Shown: positions 51,697 through 60,842 of the stretch, piece after piece
Numbering within the stretch: position 1 is the first letter of the stretch
Layout: each line of letters starts with the position of its first letter
Source: Gammaproteobacteria bacterium
GTDB taxonomy: Bacteria > Pseudomonadota > Gammaproteobacteria > JAPPPA01
NCBI GenBank assembly: GCA_030425645.1
Contig: JAUHZK010000006.1
Coordinates: forward strand, 186,001 to 250,000
Direction: 5' to 3'
DNA length: 64,000 nucleotides
Notes under the pieces: model-generated
What the model was told of the DNA's origin: nothing
Database searches by the model: none
What the model saw: the letters and a program-made list of their open reading frames with translations, nothing else
Position numbers and translations under genes: made by a program

Positions 51697-51749
51697 AGTT
51701 CGCGTTTTGTTTGGTTGGGTTGGTGTCGGGTTGGACTGGCTGTGCGCCT

Positions 51750-52370
51750 TTAGCCTTCCGCAAATAGTTCGCCTTGCAAATCAACCCGAATATCAATCGA
51801 AAAAGAATGAATGCGTAGCATTTGATTGATATAGCGGTATCCGTGCATGCCTTCTTTGCCAAGCAACTCGAAAAATGGTCGGCTAACGCTCAATTTGCGA
51901 AATGCTTCGGGAATGTCGGGGGAGTCATACAGCTCTTCAAACCATTGTTGGATGTGCTGCTTATCTAAGTCTGACTGGGCTTTCTCCTCTGAAATGAGTT
52001 TGCGTACAGCTTCACGATCGCCATTGGCACCGTCGAGAGAGTAGGATTTTGAATAGCTAAATAGTAGGTTTTCTGACGCCGCGCGGTATTCAGTGTCGCT
52101 GGGTCCAATATGAATGTTTAGCGTGGCGTCTATATTGGCGCTGTGTATCCAGTCCAGTGGGTCTTGTATTCGCAGGCCAGCATCTTGAAGTGATTTGTTG
52201 AATGCCTTGTCGCATTCGCACTGGGCTTGATTGAGTGCCGCGTTAATTTCAAGTAAACGCGGCAGGTGTTCGCAAATCCAGTCGCGATTGTTGTCGTCAA
52301 AAGCACGGGTTTGTTTGGGAATCCAAGAAATATGCGTGTTCGGTGATTTAGCTTCAAAAAGATAGCTCAT
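51750..52370 (-). CDS. Hypothetical protein
   Basis: 206 aa ORF, same strand and spacing as 51064-51696. Confidence 0.6.
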   Translation of the reverse strand: MSYLFEAKSPNTHISWIPKQTRAFDDNNRDWICEHLPRLLEINAALNQAQCECDKAFNKSLQDAGLRIQDPLDWIHSANIDATLNIHIGPSDTEYRAASENLLFSYSKSYSLDGANGDREAVRKLISEEKAQSDLDKQHIQQWFEELYDSPDIPEAFRKLSVSRPFFELLGKEGMHGYRYINQMLRIHSFSIDIRVDLQGELFAEG

Positions 52371-52533
52371 AACTTTTTCATCGGCCCAGAAGTTATTGGC
52401 GTTGCGAGCTAACTTTATGACTGCCTTACGACAGATACTGACGTGGAACCGTGGCTATATATGTGGGGATGCAGCGACATCAGTTGACGCGGCCGTGGCT
52501 AAAACTGCTTTGCGATTAACTTAGGAGAATCGT

Positions 52534-53643
52534 ATGACTAGTTATAAGTGTGCGTCGGATTGTGCGTCTGAAGATACAGATAGCTCTTGTGCCGAAGAAA
52601 AAGCACAGGTAGGAATGTGTCCAAAGCGCTATTGCGAGATACGTATGTGGCCAGAATTACCATTGGATATTCGTGAGGAAAATGATCCACGATACAAGCT
52701 ATGGATAAAAAGTCTTCCGCACGAGGTTGCTTTTAGAACATGTTTTTGGTGGTCGGATCAAGATGATGCGCTGGAGTTTTTAGCCAATCATGGGGTCGCT
52801 GCAGCGGAGCTAATCGGGCGGGCTCCTTTCGTAATGTGGCTGCTGGCGGTTAAAAACCAATCTATACGGAAACTGTTGGGCGGATCTAGTTTGCCGTTAA
52901 ATAGAATTATGGCAGCCAAGTCACCCGTTATGGCATTAGTGCGGTGGCTTGATATGCCTAGCCCTAAATCGTCCGCGCGTTTGCTAGCGTCAGTACCGCT
53001 ACTGGACGCCACTCCCTCAAATGCACAAAAGATTATAGAGACCCTCAGAGCCGAAGAAAGGCCTTTGATTCTGAACCATTTGCCGAAGCTGCAATACCCG
53101 TTGCTCGAGTGGTTGACGTTGCAAAAGCAGCAAAACTGGGTGTCAAACAGTCTGTTGATCGACTTAGCTAAGGCGGAGTACGAGCAACTCGAAGATCTAA
53201 TACGGATGGCTAAAGTGAATCACAGTTGTTGTGGCAGCCGACGTATGCCGATTTACCGTTCTGTGCCAGAAATAATAATGCATAGTGAAAGACTATATCT
53301 TCGCGGCCACTCTAGACGAACGATCAGCGTTTTACCGAATGGACTAGATTTGTTCGATGGGTTGGAGCATATAAGTACAGAACATCGTTTGGCTTTGGAA
53401 TCAGCAAAGATGCGGAATTGTGCCTACAGTTTCAAACATTCAGTGGAATTAGGCGAAATTCATTTTTTTCACCTAAACGGTGAAAAGCCAGCAACGCTAG
53501 CCTTAAGTTTTCAAAACGGGCAGGCTAGAATTGTTGAGTTAGTAGGACGAAAAAACGGGCCCGCTAACTTTAGAGTCGTACATAGAATTAATAAGTGGCT
53601 TATACAGACCAATTTGAAGTTGGCTGCTAGTAGAGTGAAGTAG
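52534..53643 (+). CDS. Protein with PcfJ-like C-terminal domain and Cys-rich N-terminus
   Basis: C-terminus HRLALESAKMRNCAYSFKHSVELGEIHFFHLNGEKPATLALSFQNGQARIVELVGRKNGPAN resembles PcfJ pattern. Confidence 0.65.
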   Translation: MTSYKCASDCASEDTDSSCAEEKAQVGMCPKRYCEIRMWPELPLDIREENDPRYKLWIKSLPHEVAFRTCFWWSDQDDALEFLANHGVAAAELIGRAPFVMWLLAVKNQSIRKLLGGSSLPLNRIMAAKSPVMALVRWLDMPSPKSSARLLASVPLLDATPSNAQKIIETLRAEERPLILNHLPKLQYPLLEWLTLQKQQNWVSNSLLIDLAKAEYEQLEDLIRMAKVNHSCCGSRRMPIYRSVPEIIMHSERLYLRGHSRRTISVLPNGLDLFDGLEHISTEHRLALESAKMRNCAYSFKHSVELGEIHFFHLNGEKPATLALSFQNGQARIVELVGRKNGPANFRVVHRINKWLIQTNLKLAASRVK

Positions 53644-53785
53644 TGTTTGCTTGCTTTTGAGGACAACACTAGAGAAGAAGCGGAGAGTGGAGGCTAGGAC
53701 GGGCTTCACGCAGCCTCGCTACGGCCTATCGAACCGTATCGGTTCCGAGTAGGGAAACCCTAACAGGGCTGTTAATTTAAACCGC
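53642..53785. other. Noncoding stretch with several short perfect hairpins (possible structured RNA)
   Basis: GAGGCT-N16-AGCCTC (53690-53717), GAACCG-TAT-CGGTTC (53731-53745), TAGGG-AAA-CCCTA (53750-53762). Confidence 0.35.
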
Positions 53786-53813
53786 AAGTTAAAGGGGGCA
53801 TAGTGAAGGGCGT

Positions 53814-53932
53814 TACTGGTTTTTCCAAGATATCCCATCGGCTTTTAGGCAGCTTTAGACTGCTGCCATTCTGACTTTATGGTCGATGTTGGCTTACCTA
53901 AAGCCGCTTGACCGAGATTGAAAGAAGATTAA
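53814..53932 (+). pseudogene. pgsA: Decayed duplicate of pgsA 3' end
   Basis: YWFFQDIPSAFRQL*TAAILTLWSMLAYLK aligns without gaps to intact IWFIPTYEIGFVALYIAAGLTLWSMLSYLK. Confidence 0.85.
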
Positions 53933-53946
53933 TCGTAACTAAGCAA

Positions 53947-55077
53947 CTATTTCTCAGCTTCTGGCTGCTGGATGTTCTCATCAGTGAGGTTTTCTAGTTC
54001 TGGCTCGGAGTAGGGTTCCTCAACTAGCCCTTGTGCTTTGGCTCTGGTTTCCCAAGCTTGGCGAGCTTGTACGCGCATATCAGCCTCGCAATCAGACTCA
54101 TCTAGAATTTCACGTCCCAGTAGAGTCTCAATAACATCTTCCATAGTTACAATGCCGGCCATGCCGCCGAATTCGTCTACCACGAGGGCGATATGTTCTT
54201 TGCGTTCGACTAGGCGATTAAATAGCTCCAGTAGCGGAAAGCCTTCGCCAACGACCATGATTTCGCGCCGTAGGCTGCTGATAGTTTGCGTGCCTTGGTT
54301 ATTTAGCATGGCGGCGAGTAGGTCGTCTTTTAGGACGTAGCCGGTAATGTCATCTTTGGATTCGTTTTGATAGGTTGGCAGCCGTGAAAACCTAAGGCTT
54401 TCTTGGCTGTTCACAAAGTCTTCAATAAGTAGTTCTTGAGGTGCGGCGGCGACAACGGTGCGTGGCGTCATGATGTCATTAACTTGCACGGTCTCAAATC
54501 GCATTAAGTTGGCGATCATGTCCGATTCGTGCTCTTCGATCACACCTTCGCGGGCACCGATTTCAGCCAACGCCATAAAGTCAGAACGAGAAAAAATACT
54601 GCCTTCGGTATCGCGCTTCAGCAGGCCGGTGAGTTTTTGACAGAGCCATACCAGCGGTGCGAGTAGAAAGATGACTAAACGCAGTGAGCTGACAGTAAAA
54701 CCAGCCAGTTCTTTCCAATAAGTGGCGCCTAGTGTTTTTGGAATAATTTCAGAGAGCAGCAGAATGGCCAAGGTAACGATAACGGGTACCAGTAAGCCGG
54801 TAATCAGCGGGTTAGCCTCGCCCCATATCAACGACGCTTGCGCGCCGACGCCGATGGCGCCCACGGTATGGGCAATGGTGTTAAGCGTGAGAATGGCGGC
54901 TAAGGGGCGGTCAATATTGGCTTTAAATTCGGCAAGGTGTTTACCCATTGCCGAACCTTCTTGGTTTTTAATTTCGGCATAAGCCGGCGTAATACTCAGC
55001 AGTGCTGCCTCCCACATTGAGCAGAGGAAGGAGAACACTACGGAGACTAAGAAGAAGGCAATAAGTAAAGAGATCAT
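53947..55077 (-). CDS. CNNM/CorC-type transporter (DUF21 + CBS pair)
   Basis: LSITPAYAEIKNQEGSAMGKHL; VNDIMTPRTVVAAAP; HIALVVDEFGGMAGIVTMEDVIETLLG. Confidence 0.93.
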   Translation of the reverse strand: MISLLIAFFLVSVVFSFLCSMWEAALLSITPAYAEIKNQEGSAMGKHLAEFKANIDRPLAAILTLNTIAHTVGAIGVGAQASLIWGEANPLITGLLVPVIVTLAILLLSEIIPKTLGATYWKELAGFTVSSLRLVIFLLAPLVWLCQKLTGLLKRDTEGSIFSRSDFMALAEIGAREGVIEEHESDMIANLMRFETVQVNDIMTPRTVVAAAPQELLIEDFVNSQESLRFSRLPTYQNESKDDITGYVLKDDLLAAMLNNQGTQTISSLRREIMVVGEGFPLLELFNRLVERKEHIALVVDEFGGMAGIVTMEDVIETLLGREILDESDCEADMRVQARQAWETRAKAQGLVEEPYSEPELENLTDENIQQPEAEK

Positions 55078-55242
55078 ATTGCGCAGCTTAGCCGTTAGAA
55101 ATAATGAAGTCTAAGGCTCTATTAAAAAACACAGGCGGGTAGATTAAGACCGAAGCTAGTCATCGAAACTGGGTTCGATTCCAAAACGCTGGAGTGGTGT
55201 TTTAGATGAATAGAGTTGAGATAACTCAATCCTAGAAAATAA

Positions 55243-55318
55243 TGGAGGCCAGGACAGGAATCGAACCTGCGTACAAGGAGTTGCAGTCCTCTGCGTAGCC
55301 ACTCCGCCACCTGGCCTC
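55243..55318 (-). tRNA. tRNA-Cys(GCA)
   Basis: GAGGCCAGGTGGCGGAGTGGCTACGCAGAGGACTGCAACTCCTTGTACGCAGGTTCGATTCCTGTCCTGGCCTCCA. Confidence 0.95.
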
Positions 55319-55399
55319 GGAGAGAGCACTTTATAGTGCCCTTGGCTGTTCGGCAATGCCGAAAATGAAAATCCCCAGCAAGAGCTGGGGATTAAAATC

Positions 55400-55475
55400 T
55401 GGAGCGGGAAACCGGGTTCGAACCGGCGACCTCAACCTTGGCAAGGTTGCGCTCTACCAACTGAGCTATTCCCGC
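55400..55475 (-). tRNA. tRNA-Gly(GCC)
   Basis: GCGGGAATAGCTCAGTTGGTAGAGCGCAACCTTGCCAAGGTTGAGGTCGCCGGTTCGAACCCGGTTTCCCGCTCCA. Confidence 0.96.
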
Positions 55476-55680
55476 ACTGTTGTCTGGGCGATAACTGCCT
55501 CAGCAACGGCCGCGTATTCTAGAGATTTAGCTTTTGCCGTCAATAGGTTTTGATGAATTTTTTAGAAATAAATCTAAATAAGCGTCGGGTTGTCTAAAAC
55601 TTCGACAATGTGTCGCTAGCTTGCCAAGCAAACGCTTGGTATGCACACTGCGTGTCGGAGATTTTAATAAGAATAGATAC

Positions 55681-58600
55681 ATGTCGAACCTCTTGCGTTT
55701 TGTCACCGCGGCCTCGCTTTTTGATGGCCACGACGCTGCGATTAACATTATTCGCCGGCTGCTTGTGCAGCAGGGCGTGGAAGTGGTGCATCTGGGCCAC
55801 GATCGCTCAGTAGATGAAATAGTCACCGCTGCCATTGAGGAGGACGCCCACGGTATTGCTGTGAGTTCTTACCAAGGTGGTCATGTGGAGTTCTTTACTT
55901 ACATGATTGATCAACTGCGTGAGCGAGGCGCTGGCCACATTCAAGTGTTTGCCGGTGGTGGCGGGGTGATTGTGCAAGAGGAAATAGAGCACTTGCACAA
56001 CTATGGCATGGCTCGTATTTATTCGCCGCAAGACGGCCAGCAAATGGGTCTTGTCGGCATGATTGACGACATGATCAGTCGTGCTTCACTAGCGCAATTA
56101 GGCGAGGTGGCTGAGTTGCTGCCTAAGCTAGCCGACAGCCGTATTGCCTTAGCTCGGCTTATTAGCTTGGTGGAGCTGGGGCAGGTGCAAGCCGAGGAAA
56201 TTCCGGTGCCGCAGAAGGTGCCGGTGTTAGGTATTACCGGTACCGGCGGTGCGGGTAAGTCGTCATTAACGGATGAGCTAATTCGGCGTTTTCGTATTGA
56301 TCAGCAAGACGCACTCAAAATCGCCTTGTTGGCGGTAGATCCTTCGCGCCGCAAAACCGGCGGTGCTTTGTTGGGCGACCGTATTCGTATGAACGCCAAT
56401 CGTCACCCCAATATATATATGCGCTCATTAGCGACGCGTAAGGGCGGTGTCGAGCTATCTGAGGCCGTTCCAGCCGCGATCAGAGCCTGCGCTGCCGCCG
56501 GGTTTGATTTGGTGTTGGTTGAGACAGCCGGTATTGGCCAGGGCGATGCGGCGGTGTCGGAGCTGTCTGACGTTGCACTGTATGTGATGACCCCAGAATT
56601 TGGTGCGGCGACACAGTTAGAAAAAATCGACATGCTCGATTTTGCCGACGTAGTCGCGATTAATAAGTTTGACCGCCGTGGTGCCGAAGACGCGCTGCGC
56701 GATGTCTGCAAACAAATGCAGCGAAACCAGGCCGCGTTTGAAAGCGGACCAGAAGCCATGCCGGTATTCGGTACTATTGCGGCGCAATTTAATGACGTTG
56801 GCGTCACCGCGCTTTACCAAGAATTGAAACAGCGTTTGCTCGACGCCGGTTTGGCTGCCAATGGCACAAATCTAGATGCCCCAGCGGCGAAACATTCCAG
56901 TGGTGCTTCGGCACTGATTCCGGCAGATAAGCAGCGCTATTTGGCTGATGTGGTTGACAGCGTGCGTGATTACCACGCACAAACGGCACAACAGGCGCAG
57001 GTGGCAGAACAACTGCAGCAGTTGCAAGCGGCGGCAGAGTTGGCGGGCTGTGATGTAGAACAAGCGGTAGCCGAGCGTGAAGCGAAATTGTTGTCCGGCT
57101 CGGCAGCACTGCTGGCTGACTGGCCTGCGTTGGCCGAGCAATATCAGGCAGAAGAGTTACATACCGAGATTCGCGGCAAGCAAATTACGCGTGTCTTAAA
57201 GAAGCAGAGTTTGTCCGGTACGGCTATCTCCCGTATCAGTTTGCCGCGCTATCGCAGCCACGGCGACTTGCTGCAGTGGTTGCGCAAAGAGCATTTGCCG
57301 GGCCATTTTCCCTATACCGGCGGTGTCTTCGATTTAAAACGCGACAATGAAGACCCTACGCGTATGTTTGCAGGCGAGGGTGGGCCACAGCAAACCAATG
57401 CCAGATTTAAGTACCTGTCAGAAGGGATGGAAGCGAAGCGGCTGAGCACCGCCTTTGACTCGGTCACGCTATATGGCCGTAACCCGGATAAGCGCCCGGA
57501 TATTTACGGCAAGGTGGGTAACTCAGGCGTTTCCATCGCCACGCTAGATGACATGAAAGCCCTGTATGACGGTTTTGATCTCTGTGATCCGTCAACTTCA
57601 GTATCCATGACCATTAATGGCCCTGCGCCGACTATTTTGGCAATGTTCTTTAATGCGGCGATCGACCAACAGCTAGATAAGTTCGTGGCCGCCGAAGGCC
57701 GCCAGCCAACAGAACTTGAGCGGCAAGAGTTAGCCGACCGCACCTTAAAAACGGTCCGAGGTACGGTACAGGCCGACATCTTGAAAGAAGACCAAGGCCA
57801 AAATACCTGCATCTTCTCCACCGAGTTTTCGCTGCGTTGCATGGGCGATATGCAGCAGTACTTTATTGAAAAAGAAGTGCGTAATTTCTATTCGGTGTCG
57901 ATTTCTGGCTATCACATCGCTGAAGCCGGCGCGAACCCTATAAGTCAGCTAGCCTTTACCTTGGCCAATGGCTTTACCTTTGTAGAGGCTTATCTGGCAC
58001 GCGGCATGGCCATCGATGACTTTGCACCGAATTTATCTTTCTTCTTTTCCAATGGCATGGACCCGGAATACTCGGTGCTAGGCCGGGTGGCAAGGCGGAT
58101 TTGGGCGGTGGCCATGCGAGACCGCTACGGCGCCAACGCGCGTAGTCAGAAGCTCAAATACCATATTCAAACTTCAGGTCGCTCCTTGCACGCACAGGAG
58201 ATCGCCTTTAATGATATCCGCACCACTTTGCAGGCCTTGATCGCGGTTTACGACAACTGTAATAGCCTGCATACCAACGCCTACGATGAAGCTGTGACTA
58301 CGCCAACCGAGGAGTCGGTGCGCCGAGCCTTGGCTATTCAGCAGATCATTAACCATGAGTGGGGCGTTGCTAAATGTGAAAACCCCAATCAAGGTTCTTT
58401 CTTTATTGAAGAGTTGACCGACTTGGTGGAAGAGGCAGTGTTATGCGAGTTCGAGCGAATTAGCCAGCGTGGTGGTGTGCTTGGGGCGATGGAAACCGGC
58501 TATCAGCGGGGTAAGATTCAAGACGAGTCGATGCATTATGAACACTTAAAACATTCTGGTGATTTGCCTATTGTCGGTGTTAATGCATTTTTGGCTGATG

Positions 58601-58857
58601 AGCCAGAGCAAGCACCAGAAACAATTCCATTGGTGCGGTCTAGCGAAACGGTTCGTGACCAACAGATTGCTAACCTAGAAGCCTTTCACGACAAAAATAA
58701 AGACCAAACCGCCGCTGCTTTAGCTGAGCTGCAGCGTACTTGCTTACAAGGCGAGAATATCTTTGCAGGCCTGATGAAAGCCGTGCGCCATTGCTCTTTG
58801 GGGCAAATCACCGATGCCTTGTTCCTCGTTGGTGGCCAATATCGAAGAAATATGTAA
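55681..58857 (+). CDS. icmF: Fused isobutyryl-CoA mutase with GTPase chaperone domain; start preferred at 55681
   Basis: B12-binding domain ([17 protein letters not shown]), MeaB-like GTPase ([37 protein letters not shown]), mutase domain ([22 protein letters not shown]). Confidence 0.95.
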   Translation: MSNLLRFVTAASLFDGHDAAINIIRRLLVQQGVEVVHLGHDRSVDEIVTAAIEEDAHGIAVSSYQGGHVEFFTYMIDQLRERGAGHIQVFAGGGGVIVQEEIEHLHNYGMARIYSPQDGQQMGLVGMIDDMISRASLAQLGEVAELLPKLADSRIALARLISLVELGQVQAEEIPVPQKVPVLGITGTGGAGKSSLTDELIRRFRIDQQDALKIALLAVDPSRRKTGGALLGDRIRMNANRHPNIYMRSLATRKGGVELSEAVPAAIRACAAAGFDLVLVETAGIGQGDAAVSELSDVALYVMTPEFGAATQLEKIDMLDFADVVAINKFDRRGAEDALRDVCKQMQRNQAAFESGPEAMPVFGTIAAQFNDVGVTALYQELKQRLLDAGLAANGTNLDAPAAKHSSGASALIPADKQRYLADVVDSVRDYHAQTAQQAQVAEQLQQLQAAAELAGCDVEQAVAEREAKLLSGSAALLADWPALAEQYQAEELHTEIRGKQITRVLKKQSLSGTAISRISLPRYRSHGDLLQWLRKEHLPGHFPYTGGVFDLKRDNEDPTRMFAGEGGPQQTNARFKYLSEGMEAKRLSTAFDSVTLYGRNPDKRPDIYGKVGNSGVSIATLDDMKALYDGFDLCDPSTSVSMTINGPAPTILAMFFNAAIDQQLDKFVAAEGRQPTELERQELADRTLKTVRGTVQADILKEDQGQNTCIFSTEFSLRCMGDMQQYFIEKEVRNFYSVSISGYHIAEAGANPISQLAFTLANGFTFVEAYLARGMAIDDFAPNLSFFFSNGMDPEYSVLGRVARRIWAVAMRDRYGANARSQKLKYHIQTSGRSLHAQEIAFNDIRTTLQALIAVYDNCNSLHTNAYDEAVTTPTEESVRRALAIQQIINHEWGVAKCENPNQGSFFIEELTDLVEEAVLCEFERISQRGGVLGAMETGYQRGKIQDESMHYEHLKHSGDLPIVGVNAFLADEPEQAPETIPLVRSSETVRDQQIANLEAFHDKNKDQTAAALAELQRTCLQGENIFAGLMKAVRHCSLGQITDALFLVGGQYRRNM

Positions 58858-58915
58858 ATTTCACCTAATATCTATTCCAACGCCGTAGCGGTCTATGGCA
58901 TTATGCGCGCCCACT

Positions 58916-59002
58916 GCGGGTGTGGTGGAATTGGTAGACACAACAGACTTAAAATCTGTCGACTTCACGGTCGTGCCGGTTCAAGTCCGGCCTCCCGCAC
59001 CA
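58916..59002 (+). tRNA. tRNA-Leu(TAA)
   Basis: GCGGGTGTGGTGGAATTGGTAGACACAACAGACTTAAAATCTGTCGACTTCACGGTCGTGCCGGTTCAAGTCCGGCCTCCCGCACCA. Confidence 0.96.
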
Positions 59003-59064
59003 TTACATCAAAGCGTTGCCATTTGGCAGCGCTTTTTTGTTTTTACTGTTAGGGAAAAAAGAGT

Positions 59065-59241
59065 ATGAAACAGCAAAAGACAAGGAATCTTGTTGCTAAA
59101 CATGCTCGCCAACACCAGCGAGCAACGGTGTTTAGAGACAAAAAACGCGAGGCTAAAAAGCAGGGCGTAACCGGAAAAAGGCGATTGGGGAATCAATCGC
59201 CTTTTTCATTGTCTATGTTTTATTCGTTCAGTGTGTACTGA
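59065..59241 (+). CDS. Small basic protein (58 aa) with terminator hairpin inside the ORF
   Basis: MKQQKTRNLVAKHARQHQRATVFRDKKREAKKQGVTGKRRLGNQSPFSLSMFYSFSVY*; below the ORF-track length cut-off. Confidence 0.6.
   Translation: MKQQKTRNLVAKHARQHQRATVFRDKKREAKKQGVTGKRRLGNQSPFSLSMFYSFSVY
59175..59206. terminator. Rho-independent terminator overlapping the 3' part of the 59,065 ORF
   Basis: AAAAAGGCGATTG-GGGAAT-CAATCGCCTTTTT. Confidence 0.88.
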
Positions 59242-59293
59242 ACGCTGTAAATAATGATAAATTGCCGCTGAACTAGCAAAGACAGTTTTACAG

Positions 59294-59746
59294 ATGGACT
59301 CGATAGAACGTTTTATAGAGCAGATGGCAAACCATGCTGAGGCGGATGGCTTGCCTCGGATTTCTGGCCGAATCATGGCCTACTTTGTCATTAACGGCGG
59401 GCCGTTCAGCTTTTCAGAAATCGCTGACAACCTTGGAATAAGCCGTGGCAGTGCTAGCACCAATACGCGCTTATTAAGGGATTTAGGCATCCTGGAGCGT
59501 TACCAGAAGCCGGGTAGCCGTCAGGATTATTACGTGCTGGCGGTGCAGCCTTATCAGCGACTGCTGAAGGGGTATATCGAGCGTATGGAAAGCAGTATTA
59601 ACAATATTAAACAGCTAGTAGATGCGCCAGAAACGGAGTTACCAACGGCAGCGTTGGAACGCTTAGACGCTTTAGAAGGGTTCTATCACACGGCCATAGA
59701 GTCGACACGGGTCGCTTTGGAGAAAACAGGTGGCAATCATGCTTAA
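59294..59746 (+). CDS. GbsR/MarR-type transcriptional regulator
   Basis: GRIMAYFVINGGPFSFSEIADNLGISRGSASTNTRLLRDLGILERYQKPGSRQDYY. Confidence 0.88.
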   Translation: MDSIERFIEQMANHAEADGLPRISGRIMAYFVINGGPFSFSEIADNLGISRGSASTNTRLLRDLGILERYQKPGSRQDYYVLAVQPYQRLLKGYIERMESSINNIKQLVDAPETELPTAALERLDALEGFYHTAIESTRVALEKTGGNHA

Positions 59747-60833
59747 TAAGATTTACCAACGGCGCTCAGTGATTGTGGCCAGCTTAATCGCTATTTCTGC
59801 GGTGGTTTGGGTCATGAGTGGCGCGCTCAATAATAGCGACGCGAAGATAGATAGTACTGCCGCCAGCGATGTGCATCTGTTGCCGCAAGTGGCGGTAGAG
59901 TCACGTTTTGCGCAAAGCACCTGGCGGCGTTTTGACGGCTCGGGCACGGTAGAAACGCGTCGTGCGGTGGATGTGCTCGCGGCCCAAGAGGGCCGGGTGG
60001 TTGAGCTGAATGTAACTGAAGGCGATGAAGTTGTAGCTGGTGCGGCCTTAATTGGACTTAGTCCAAAACATATTCCGCAACAGCGGGCGCTGGCCGAGGC
60101 GCAGCTGGCGCAGGCAGAGTTGCAATATCAGTCCACCAAAAAGCTATTTAATAAAGGCCTGACAACACCACTGCGCTTGGCTGAAAGCAAGTCAGCATTG
60201 GAGCAAGCCAAAGCAGACTTAGAGGCGGCCAAAGTGGCGGTGCGTGAACTTACCTTAAGCGCGCCATTTGCTGGCGTAATTGAAGCCGTTGATATGGAGT
60301 TGGGGGATTACGTACGCGCCGGTGACCGCGGTGTGCGGTTGGTGCAAAAAGACAGTCTGCTAGCGGTAGTTTCGGTTATGGCTGATGTCGCGGCTGAGCT
60401 GGCGCTGAATACTAAGCTTGAGTTGCAAACGCGAGCTGGAAAGGTATACGAGGCCAACGTCACCTTTGTTGCTTCTGAGCCAGATAGCCGCTCACGCTTA
60501 TACCGAGTTGAGGCCGAAATTGTGCCGTCTGAAAATGACCTGGCGGGTTTGGTGATTGGGCAACCAGTTGAGATACGTATTCCATTACAGCAAGTCAAAG
60601 CCCACCGCTTGGCGGCCTCGTTGTTGTGGCTCAATAGCGGCGGTGATATGGGCGTTCGCGCAGTGGATGAAAGCAATACCGTGGTGTTTTACGCCGCCGA
60701 GTTTTTGCGTTCTGAGGCGGGAGACGTTTGGCTTACGGGTTTGCCCGAGCAGTTTGATCTCATCGTAGCCGGGCAAGGTTTGGTACGTACTGGCGCCGAG
60801 GTTTCCGTGCGTAATCAAGCATCGGCAGAGTAG
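59739..60833 (+). CDS. RND efflux periplasmic adaptor subunit
   Basis: GRVVELNVTEGDEVVAGAALIGL; LSAPFAGVIEAVDMELGDYVRAGDRGVRLV; likely start MLNKIYQ at 59739. Confidence 0.92.
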   Translation: MLNKIYQRRSVIVASLIAISAVVWVMSGALNNSDAKIDSTAASDVHLLPQVAVESRFAQSTWRRFDGSGTVETRRAVDVLAAQEGRVVELNVTEGDEVVAGAALIGLSPKHIPQQRALAEAQLAQAELQYQSTKKLFNKGLTTPLRLAESKSALEQAKADLEAAKVAVRELTLSAPFAGVIEAVDMELGDYVRAGDRGVRLVQKDSLLAVVSVMADVAAELALNTKLELQTRAGKVYEANVTFVASEPDSRSRLYRVEAEIVPSENDLAGLVIGQPVEIRIPLQQVKAHRLAASLLWLNSGGDMGVRAVDESNTVVFYAAEFLRSEAGDVWLTGLPEQFDLIVAGQGLVRTGAEVSVRNQASAE

Positions 60834-60842
60834 GGGCAGCGT

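Larger units (their letters stand above)
44941..53813. other. Genomic island inserted at the 3' end of pgsA (no integrase recognised)
   Basis: Accessory gene content bracketed by pgsA (left) and a decayed second pgsA 3' end (53,814-53,932, right). Confidence 0.8.

Noticed and set aside
55122-55553. Small ORFs over 55122-55356 and 55356-55553
   Set aside because: They cover tRNA-Cys and tRNA-Gly genes; no independent coding support.
55807-57141. Minus-strand ORFs opposite icmF (e.g. 56403-56807, 56872-57141)
   Set aside because: Antisense shadows in a high-GC gene with well recognised domains.
55681-58857. icmF as a novel multi-domain fusion
   Set aside because: The B12-binding + GTPase + mutase fusion is the described IcmF architecture, not novel.
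59008-59196. 62 aa minus-strand ORF
   Set aside because: Antisense to the small basic ORF and crosses the terminator hairpin; low-complexity hydrophobic composition, no support.
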